From Lachnospiraceae bacterium (GTDB taxonomy: Bacteria > Bacillota > Clostridia > Lachnospirales > Lachnospiraceae), in contig JAETRI010000009.1 of NCBI GenBank assembly GCA_021770245.1, positions 1-64,000 of the forward strand: a stretch of 64,000 nucleotides of DNA. Reading direction: 5' to 3'. Below the pieces are notes generated by a model. The model was not told the origin of the DNA and made no database searches. It worked only from the letters and a program-made list of their open reading frames with translations. Shown one piece after another: positions 57,874-64,000 of the stretch (positions within the stretch are counted from its first letter, which is position 1; each line of letters opens with the position of its first letter). A program made the position numbers and the translations under genes.

Positions 57874-60352
57874 AACAACATCCCGGAACTTCGATAAGGA
57901 ACTTTTTAAGAAAAACGTGAAGGACAATGTAAAAACCCTTTACCGCAAGACCCTTGAGGAGGCCACGGAGCGTCAGATCTTCCAGGCCGTGGCATATACC
58001 ATCAAAGACGAGATTGTGGATAACTGGATGGAAAGCCAGCGGCAGTTTGAGAAGCAGGATCCCAAGATGGTGTATTATATGTCCATGGAATTTTTGATGG
58101 GGCGTGCCTTGGGAAACAATCTGATCAATCTGCAGGCCTACGAGGGCGTGGCCGAGGCTCTGGAGGAATTGGGGCTGGATATCAACCGGGTGGAGGATCA
58201 GGAGCCGGATCCGGCGCTGGGCAACGGAGGCCTGGGCCGCCTGGCGGCCTGCTTCCTGGACTCCCTGGCCACCCTGGGCTATGAGGCCTATGGCTGCGGG
58301 ATCCGTTATCGGTACGGGATGTTCAAACAGCAGATCCGGGACGGATTCCAGGTGGAGGTACCGGACAATTGGCTGGCGGACGGCAATCCCTTTGAATTGC
58401 GCCGCCCGGAATATGCCAAGGAAGTGAAGTTCGGCGGCTATGTGCGGGTCTATGTGGATGAAAACGGCCGCAATTGTTTTAAACAGGAAGGGTATCAGTC
58501 CGTGAAGGCGGTGCCCTATGACATGCCCATCGTGGGGTACGGCAGCGGCCTGGTGAATACCCTGCGGATCTGGGACGCGGAGGCGGTGGAGTGCTTCCAT
58601 CTGGATTCCTTCGACAAAGGGGACTATCAGAAGGCGGTGGAGCAGGAAAACCTGGCCAAGAATATCGTGGAGGTGCTCTATCCCAATGACAACCATTATG
58701 CGGGAAAAGAACTGCGCTTAAAGCAGCAGTATTTCTTCATTTCCGCTTCCGTTCAGACGGCGGTGGCCAAATATATGAGATCCCACGACGATATCAGGAA
58801 GTTCCATGAGAAGGTAACCTTCCAGCTCAACGACACCCATCCCACGGTGGCGATCGCGGAGCTGATGCGGATCCTGATGGACGACTACTATCTGTCCTGG
58901 GAAGAGGCGTGGAACGTGACCTCGAAAACCTGTGCCTATACGAACCATACGATCATGTCGGAAGCGTTGGAGAAATGGCCCATTGAGCTGTTTTCAAGGC
59001 TTCTGCCCAGGATCTACCAGATCGTGGAGGAAATCAACCGCAGGTTTGTGGAACAGGTGGCCAGACAGTACCCCGGTGATCAGAATAAGATTGCCAAGAT
59101 GGCTATTATCTATGACGGCCAGGTGAAAATGGCCCACCTCGCCATCGTGGCCGGCTATTCCGTAAACGGCGTAGCCAGGCTGCACACGGAAATCCTGAAA
59201 CATCAGCAGTTAAAGGATTTCTACGAAATGATGCCGGAAAAATTCAATAATAAAACCAACGGTATTACCCAGAGAAGATTCCTGCTCCACGGCAATCCGC
59301 TTCTGGCGGACTGGGTGACCGACCATGTGGGAAGCGACTGGATCACGGATTTATCCAAGATCAGCGGTCTCAAGATCTATGCGGATGATGAAAAGGCCCA
59401 GCGGGAATTTATGAACATCAAATACCGCAACAAGGTGCGTCTGGCCAAATATATCCTGGAGCACAACGGCGTGGAGGTGGATCCCCGTTCCATTTTCGAC
59501 GTACAGGTGAAACGGCTTCATGAATATAAAAGGCAGCTTATGAACATCCTTCATATCATCTACCTGTACAATGAATTGAAGGATCATCCGGAAAGGGATT
59601 TCTATCCCAGGACGTTCATCTTCGGAGCCAAGGCGGCGGCTGGTTATCATACGGCGAAGCTCACCATCAAGCTGATCAATGCGGTGGCGGATGTGGTGAA
59701 CAACGATCCGGCCATCGGCGGCAGGATCAAGGTAGTGTTCATTGAGGACTACAAGGTATCCAATGCGGAATGGATCTTTGCGGCAGCGGACGTATCCGAG
59801 CAGATTTCCACGGCCAGTAAAGAAGCATCCGGTACGGGCAATATGAAGTTCATGCTCAACGGGGCGCTTACGCTGGGCACCATGGACGGCGCCAACGTGG
59901 AGATCGTGGAGGAAGTGGGAGAAGAAAACGTATTCCTCTTCGGCCTGAGTTCCGATGAAGTAATCCAGTACGAGAACTACGGCGGCTACTATCCCATGGA
60001 TATCTTCAATAACGATCCGGATGTGCGCAGGGTGCTGATGGAGCTGATCAACGGAACCTTTGCCCCCTATGACACGGAGCTGTTCCGTCCGCTGTACAAT
60101 TCCCTGCTGAACACCCAGAGTACGTCCAAAGCGGATATGTACTTCATACTGAAAGATTTCAAATCCTATGCGGAGGCGCAGAACAGGGTGGAAGCCGCCT
60201 ACCGTAACGAGAAGGCATGGGCCAGGAGCGCCATTCTGAACGTGGCATGCTGCGGCAAATTCAGCTCCGACCGTACCATCCGGGAATATGTGGATGAGAT
60301 CTGGCATCTGGATCCGGTGGTGATGCCCAGAGAGGATACCAAGTCGAAATAA
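57863..60352 (+). CDS. glgP: Glycogen/maltodextrin phosphorylase
   Basis: 829 residues, the usual length. It releases glucose-1-phosphate from alpha-1,4-glucans using pyridoxal phosphate. The PLP-lysine signature KEASGTGNMKFMLNGA (about 650-665), the NGGLGRLAACFLDS active-site loop and FDVQVKRLHEYKRQ are intact. The ATG at 57863 lies inside the end of ileS, with AAGGAGGAAGG upstream, so it is co-translated with ileS and falls under the isoleucine T-box. Its product could feed the mutase and RfbA. A long terminator follows. Confidence 0.96.
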   Translation: MRGRTTSRNFDKELFKKNVKDNVKTLYRKTLEEATERQIFQAVAYTIKDEIVDNWMESQRQFEKQDPKMVYYMSMEFLMGRALGNNLINLQAYEGVAEALEELGLDINRVEDQEPDPALGNGGLGRLAACFLDSLATLGYEAYGCGIRYRYGMFKQQIRDGFQVEVPDNWLADGNPFELRRPEYAKEVKFGGYVRVYVDENGRNCFKQEGYQSVKAVPYDMPIVGYGSGLVNTLRIWDAEAVECFHLDSFDKGDYQKAVEQENLAKNIVEVLYPNDNHYAGKELRLKQQYFFISASVQTAVAKYMRSHDDIRKFHEKVTFQLNDTHPTVAIAELMRILMDDYYLSWEEAWNVTSKTCAYTNHTIMSEALEKWPIELFSRLLPRIYQIVEEINRRFVEQVARQYPGDQNKIAKMAIIYDGQVKMAHLAIVAGYSVNGVARLHTEILKHQQLKDFYEMMPEKFNNKTNGITQRRFLLHGNPLLADWVTDHVGSDWITDLSKISGLKIYADDEKAQREFMNIKYRNKVRLAKYILEHNGVEVDPRSIFDVQVKRLHEYKRQLMNILHIIYLYNELKDHPERDFYPRTFIFGAKAAAGYHTAKLTIKLINAVADVVNNDPAIGGRIKVVFIEDYKVSNAEWIFAAADVSEQISTASKEASGTGNMKFMLNGALTLGTMDGANVEIVEEVGEENVFLFGLSSDEVIQYENYGGYYPMDIFNNDPDVRRVLMELINGTFAPYDTELFRPLYNSLLNTQSTSKADMYFILKDFKSYAEAQNRVEAAYRNEKAWARSAILNVACCGKFSSDRTIREYVDEIWHLDPVVMPREDTKSK

Positions 60353-60452
60353 GCCTCTTTCCGGGGAGGAGCCGCCCTCGCACCGGCCCACGTCGCGTTC
60401 CTGTACGTGTCGTGGGCCGGTGCGGGAATGACCTCCCCGAAAAGGGGCTTTT
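60351..60452 (+). terminator. Long bipartite hairpin terminator after glgP
   Basis: The outer pairing AGCCTCTTTCCGGGGAGG with CCTCCCCGAAAAGGGGCT encloses the inner perfect arms CGCACCGGCCCACG / CGTGGGCCGGTGCG (60380-60432). It ends in CTTTT. Confidence 0.8.
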
Positions 60453-60470
60453 GAACGGGAAAGGAGAAGT

Positions 60471-61157
60471 ATGCTGGATATCTTAATGGTAACGGATTAT
60501 GTCTGTCCATACTGCCTGGTGGCCAAGGAGGCATTGGGACGCGCCCTTCGGGAAACCGGGATCGAGGCCCGGATCCGTACGCAGCCCTTCGAACTGACCG
60601 AGGAGCCGAAGGAGAGGGTGGATACCTATCATGATGAAAACAGGAGGGCGCATTACAGGATCCTGGAGGAACCCGCGAAGGAACTGGGATTGGACATGAA
60701 GCTGCCGCCTGCGGTGATTCCCCGTCCCTATACGCGGTTTGCCTTTGAGGGATGGTACTTTGCCTGTGAGAAGAATTGCGGGGATGCCTATCAGGATCTG
60801 ATGTACCGGGCCTATTTTATCGAAGAAAAGGATATCGGCGATCCGGAGGTGCTCGCCGGTCTGGCCGGAAGGATCGGGCTGGACGGAGAGGAGTACCGGA
60901 CGGCCTTGCTGGAAGGGACCTATCGCACGAAGGAAAAGGAAGCGGTGGCGTATGCAAAGGACGTGCTCCGGGTGAAAACGGTTCCGACGATCTATATAAA
61001 CGGGAATAAAGTAAGCCCGGAGAGATATACCGCCCATGAGATGACGGAGATTTTGCGGCAGGAGGAAAGAAGAGCCGGCGGTAATGCGTCGGAAGGAGAG
61101 AGCGAGGAACAAGGGGAGGGAAACGGATTTAGCTGCGGAACGGACGGGTGTGGCTGA
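60471..61157 (+). CDS. DsbA/FrnE-like thioredoxin-fold oxidoreductase
   Basis: 228 residues with no signal peptide, hence cytoplasmic. The redox motif CPYC lies at about 13-16 in TDYVCPYCLVAKEAL. A helical insertion follows, and the cis-Pro loop KTVPTIYING lies at about 170. This is the FrnE layout of the DsbA family. The C-terminal tail is Glu/Gly-rich and ends in a second Cys pair, CGTDGCG, which may relay electrons or bind metal. GGAGAAG precedes the ATG. It is followed 55 bp later by a VOC-family gene. Confidence 0.9.
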   Translation: MLDILMVTDYVCPYCLVAKEALGRALRETGIEARIRTQPFELTEEPKERVDTYHDENRRAHYRILEEPAKELGLDMKLPPAVIPRPYTRFAFEGWYFACEKNCGDAYQDLMYRAYFIEEKDIGDPEVLAGLAGRIGLDGEEYRTALLEGTYRTKEKEAVAYAKDVLRVKTVPTIYINGNKVSPERYTAHEMTEILRQEERRAGGNASEGESEEQGEGNGFSCGTDGCG

Positions 61158-61211
61158 AGGATGGCAAAACGGCCGCGAAACCGCAAAGGGCGCGGCATGA
61201 AAGGGGTTAAA

Positions 61212-61610
61212 ATGGAGAATGGCTTTCGGAAATATATAACAGGGCTGCAGCATATCGGGGTCCCGACAAACGACTTGGAAGAAACGGTTTCCTTTTATGA
61301 AACGCTGGGATTCCGGCCTGCGTTTCAGACAGTGAATGAAGCGGCAGATGAAAGGGTGGCATTCTTAAGGATGGGGGATGTCACGATTGAGATATATGAG
61401 AATAAGCAGGCGGCGCTGGTAAACGGGGCATTGGATCATATCGCACTGAACGTGACAGATATTGAGGAAGTATTCAGGATGGCAAAAGAAAATGGATTTT
61501 GTTTGCTGGATGAGGAAATACGGTTTCTCCCTTTTTGGGAAAACGGGGTAAGGTTTTTTACGCTCGTGGGGCCGAATCAAGAGAAAATCGAGTTCAGCCA
61601 GTATTTATAG
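61212..61610 (+). CDS. VOC-superfamily (glyoxalase/dioxygenase-like) protein
   Basis: 132 residues from the ATG at 61212 with AAGGGG 5 nt upstream; longer in-frame starts at 61161 and 61197 are less likely. Two beta-alpha-beta-beta-beta units are visible: LQHIGVPTNDLEETVSFYE with metal-ligand His, and LDHIALNVTDIEEVF with a second His; Glu residues in TIEIYEN and KIEFSQY could complete a metal site. The enzyme class is a lyase, isomerase or resistance protein; the substrate is unknown. Base composition becomes AT-richer from here. Confidence 0.85.
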   Translation: MENGFRKYITGLQHIGVPTNDLEETVSFYETLGFRPAFQTVNEAADERVAFLRMGDVTIEIYENKQAALVNGALDHIALNVTDIEEVFRMAKENGFCLLDEEIRFLPFWENGVRFFTLVGPNQEKIEFSQYL

Positions 61611-61681
61611 TATAAGGGGGAAGCCTGTGTGATTGAGGTGAATCCAAGATAAAAACAGGAATTTTCCTGGCTGGTTGATGC

Positions 61682-61703
61682 GGACCGGTATCATTACCGG
61701 TCC
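61682..61703. terminator. Short perfect hairpin between convergent genes
   Basis: GGACCGGTA (61682-61690) / TACCGGTCC (61695-61703) with loop TCAT lies between the VOC gene and the convergent S66 gene. It has no T-run of note. Confidence 0.45.
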
Positions 61704-61774
61704 ATGGATTTTCATATTTCCCAGACGGTATGGATTCGAGAAAGGTATACGGGAAAAGGCCACGGTCAAAGCAG

Positions 61775-62605
61775 CTAACGATTTATCGCTATCTCCTTTC
61801 CTATCCAAATGGCTTTGGAATCATCATTGTGTCCTATTTCTCTGGTTTGCGCAATCGGTATATCATTTCCCGCAAATAACCGTATCAGAGAAATGATATC
61901 CGGCTCGCAATGGTTGGCTTCCATTTCACTAAAAGTGCCAAGCAGGATTCCCTTTATTTTTTCAAACACACCACAGGATTTAAGCTGCGAAAAATAGGTT
62001 ATCATCTGCGGGACTTGGCCGCCCAAAGATTCGATTAGAAGAATTTTATCTGTAACATCAGGAAAATATCTTGTTCCTGCTAATTTTAAAAAACATCTGA
62101 TATTTCCGCCTATCACAACTCCTCTTATAAAACTGCCTTGAATAAAACGAAAGGATGGATTGAACAAATCTGATTTATTGATAAAGCGCTGACGTTGTGT
62201 ATCTTGATAACCACCATGCACCAGATTTTTAATCTGATATAAAACACTGCTTTTACCTGTCTGCGAATATATTGCATTTATAACTGTCGTAAGATCGCTA
62301 TATCCCCAAAATGTGGCTTTGCTGTTTTTTATCTGTTTATAATCTAACTCATCCAATACCTCATTGGCTATATCTCCGCCGGATATATCGTATATATTTT
62401 CGACATCGGGATTGGAAAAAAGCTTCATCAATTCATTCGCGCGTTCTTTTCCGGTACCTGAAAGAACGCCATTTTTTTCATATATGCAGTTGCTGACGAG
62501 GACATTCTTCCCGGCCTTTTCAAGAAAAGCGATAAGATTCTGATTTTGCTCTTCCCACGCTGCTTTTTGTGCATTGGAACAAGCAACGATTCCTACTGAA
62601 TTCAT
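61775..62605 (-). CDS. S66 family LD-carboxypeptidase/MccF-like peptidase
   Basis: 276 residues from the ATG at 62605 (AGGAG 7 nt upstream). The nucleophile Ser lies in WGYSDLTTVINA (about 105), with Glu in LLIESLGG and His in TREIGHNDDSKA, matching the Ser-Glu-His triad of S66 peptidases. The family removes the terminal D-Ala from murein tetrapeptides or, in MccF, cleaves microcin-type nucleotide peptides for self-immunity. No antibiotic-peptide genes are in view. AT-rich composition suggests recent arrival with the downstream metal-resistance genes. Confidence 0.9.
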   Translation of the reverse strand: MNSVGIVACSNAQKAAWEEQNQNLIAFLEKAGKNVLVSNCIYEKNGVLSGTGKERANELMKLFSNPDVENIYDISGGDIANEVLDELDYKQIKNSKATFWGYSDLTTVINAIYSQTGKSSVLYQIKNLVHGGYQDTQRQRFINKSDLFNPSFRFIQGSFIRGVVIGGNIRCFLKLAGTRYFPDVTDKILLIESLGGQVPQMITYFSQLKSCGVFEKIKGILLGTFSEMEANHCEPDIISLIRLFAGNDIPIAQTREIGHNDDSKAIWIGKEIAINR

Positions 62606-62788
62606 ACGACATCTCCTATGCATTTATACCGGAAGTTACATCATATGCCGGATAGTGATAAAACCGGTTGTTGTATTCTTTCACCAATAGCCATAGAGTT
62701 TACACTCTTGGTTTATGTACTGCAATCAGTATATCAGATGTGTTTAGGAAGTATCAATAAAAAGAGTTTAATATTAGGAAAACAGTTC

Positions 62789-62851
62789 AGCCACCCCGCA
62801 GGTTCCCGGACGCTTATGCGCACAGGAAGGATCCTGCCGGAAGCCCGCTGC
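62789..62851. repeat. Decayed palindrome, family B, copy 3
   Basis: CAGCCACCCCGCAGGTTCCC and then GGACG and GCGCACAGGAAGGATCC closely follow the left arm and loop of 31898-31950; the right arm is degraded. It is GC-rich inside an AT-rich stretch. The rest of the 346-bp gap before the ArsR gene holds only its promoter. Confidence 0.65.
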
Positions 62852-62883
62852 CCCTTTATCCTGATGGTTAAGAAAAAAACATA

Positions 62884-62934
62884 TTGACAATTTTCTATGT
62901 GATGCATATAATAACACATAGACAGCTATCTATG
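62884..62934 (+). promoter_or_regulatory. ArsR-gene promoter with overlapping dyad operator
   Basis: Consensus TTGACA (62884-62889), 17 bp, TATAAT (62907-62912). CTATGTG (62895-62901) and CACATAG (62915-62921) form a dyad straddling the -10, and a further CTATG half-site lies at 62930-62934. This is typical autoregulation by an ArsR/SmtB repressor. Confidence 0.8.
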
Positions 62935-62951
62935 GGAGGTGATTTTGAGAG

Positions 62952-63260
62952 ATGGACGAAAGAAGAACTGCGGCAATCTTCAAAGCATTTGGTGATGAAA
63001 ACCGTATTAGAATTATAAAACTATTGCGTTCGGGTGAAAAATGTGCCTGCAAGCTGTTGGAAGAAGTTCATGTAACACAGCCCACGCTTTCTCATCATAT
63101 GAAAATACTTTGTGACGCTGAAATTGTTGTAGGACGCAAAGAGGGAAAATGGACGCACTATTCCATTTCAGAAAAAGGCGTGAAGCAGGCAAAGGAATGT
63201 TTGGAGCAGTTGACAACACTTGATGTTGAATACAAAAACAGGTCGTGCTGTGAAAAGTGA
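62952..63260 (+). CDS. ArsR/SmtB family metalloregulator
   Basis: 102 residues, typical length. The winged helix has FKAFGDENRIRIIKLL and the recognition helix VTQPTLSHHMKIL. The Cys pair in EKCACKLLEE (about 31-33) occupies the alpha3 metalloid site of ArsR/CadC proteins, and a C-terminal CC pair may add ligands, so it probably responds to arsenite or a soft metal. GGGAGGT precedes the ATG. It is followed by a permease of the ArsP type, which it should repress through the dyad upstream. Confidence 0.94.
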   Translation: MDERRTAAIFKAFGDENRIRIIKLLRSGEKCACKLLEEVHVTQPTLSHHMKILCDAEIVVGRKEGKWTHYSISEKGVKQAKECLEQLTTLDVEYKNRSCCEK

Positions 63261-63348
63261 GGAAGTTTATAGATTGCTTTTTTGCACGGCTTATAAAAGC
63301 ACCAATATATAGATACATTTCAATATAACTATATGAAAGGAACTTTTT

Positions 63349-64000
63349 ATGGAAGCATTAAAAATTGGTTGGGACTTTTTTCAAAAGGAAGCCCTTAGTA
63401 TGGGATGGCTGAGTAGGCTCATATCAAGTATATTGAATGCCTGCGGTTTAGATACTACAAGCAGAGTAGGCGGCAGCGTTTGGTTTTTCATATACGATAC
63501 GATTAAAATTATGGTCTTGCTCGGCGTGCTGATTTTGATTATTTCCTATATTCAAAGCTATTTCCCACCCGAAAGAACAAGAAAGATACTTGGCAGATTT
63601 CACGGAATATGGGCAAATATCATTGCCGCCCTGCTCGGTACGGTAACGCCGTTCTGTTCGTGTTCTTCAATACCTTTGTTTATCGGATTTACAAGTGCGG
63701 GCCTGCCGCTTGGCGTTACATTTTCCTTTTTAATTTCTTCGCCAATGGTTGACCTCGGCAGCCTTGTTTTACTGATGAGCATATTCGGTTGGAAAGTTGC
63801 CGTTTTGTATGTTCTTCTCGGTCTGGCAATTGCCGTTGTCGGCGGTACGCTCACTCAAAAACTGCATCTTGAAAATCAAGTAGAGGAATATATTCGAAAC
63901 GGTCATTCTATTGATATTTCACAAGAGGAACTGCATTTCAAAGATCGTATGAAATATGCCTGGGGACAGGTCGTTTCAACAGCGAAAAAGGTTGCTCCGT
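63349..64000 (+). CDS. ArsP/DUF318-type permease (cut by window end)
   Basis: The first 217 residues are visible from the ATG at 63349 (GAAAGGAA upstream); the frame stays open to the window end. Membrane segments occur at about 46-66, 85-115, 120-145 and 150-170. The motif TPFCSCSSIPLFIGFTSAG is the hallmark of this permease family, whose members export organoarsenicals or other metal species. It forms a unit with the ArsR gene 88 bp upstream. The 3' part is missing, so substrate-specific residues cannot be judged. Confidence 0.88.
   Translation, partial: MEALKIGWDFFQKEALSMGWLSRLISSILNACGLDTTSRVGGSVWFFIYDTIKIMVLLGVLILIISYIQSYFPPERTRKILGRFHGIWANIIAALLGTVTPFCSCSSIPLFIGFTSAGLPLGVTFSFLISSPMVDLGSLVLLMSIFGWKVAVLYVLLGLAIAVVGGTLTQKLHLENQVEEYIRNGHSIDISQEELHFKDRMKYAWGQVVSTAKKVAP

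Overview
The window looks like chromosomal DNA of a Gram-positive anaerobe of the class Clostridia, most likely a Lachnospiraceae-type gut bacterium. The reasons are strong AGGAGG-type ribosome sites, TTGACA/TATAAT-like promoters, a T-box leader on ileS, LytR-CpsA-Psr, GH25 and Big2 wall proteins, a long ClpX variant and a clostridial-style S8 protease. There are no rRNA or tRNA genes. Most of the window is GC-rich. Four stretches are visibly AT-richer and look acquired: about 1.5-2.3 kb, 35.6-38.85 kb, the group II intron at 40.3-42.2 kb, and 61.6-64 kb.

Layout. 0-3.5 kb: a membrane-anchored SGNH-like protein, a small membrane protein, an overlapping pair of SMR/EamA half-transporters and a zinc-ribbon protein. 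3.7-7.8 kb: a very large membrane-anchored GH25 wall lysozyme. 7.9-29.9 kb: a wall or capsular polysaccharide locus. It holds dTDP-rhamnose genes (rfbB, rfbA, rfbC; no rfbD in view), an ABC polysaccharide exporter of the Wzm/Wzt type, a fused methyltransferase-kinase resembling WbdD chain terminators, five GT2 glycosyltransferases, a phosphoglucomutase, a priming phosphotransferase, an LCP ligase and glmS. These make one logical pathway: precursor sugars, priming on undecaprenyl phosphate, chain growth, chain capping, export and attachment to the wall. 30-35.5 kb: an HtrA protease, a ClpX-like unfoldase and an S8 subtilase.

35.7-38.85 kb: an AT-rich three-gene cassette (sigma region 1.1-like/DUF262 protein, AAA ATPase, unknown protein) that looks like a mobile defence island. 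38.9-47 kb: a secreted VCBS-like protein, a group II intron placed just upstream of a two-component system, a secreted protein, and an amidase-deacetylase fusion preceded by six ATGATR boxes at an exact 11-bp period, a probable response-regulator site. 47-54 kb: DegV, PncB, a CLC transporter, a TetR regulator and oleate hydratase. 54.2-60.4 kb: an isoleucine T-box followed by overlapping ileS and glgP. 60.4-64 kb: a DsbA/FrnE-like protein, a VOC protein, an S66 peptidase, and an ArsR regulator with a permease cut by the window end.

The most striking non-coding structure is a recurrent leader: a GCCGCC-N3-GGCGGC hairpin, then exactly 15 nt containing the Shine-Dalgarno, then the start codon. 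It precedes at least seven, probably eight or more, separate genes and shows covariation in the stem. The window also carries several families of dispersed intergenic palindromes, including one with 56-bp perfect arms.
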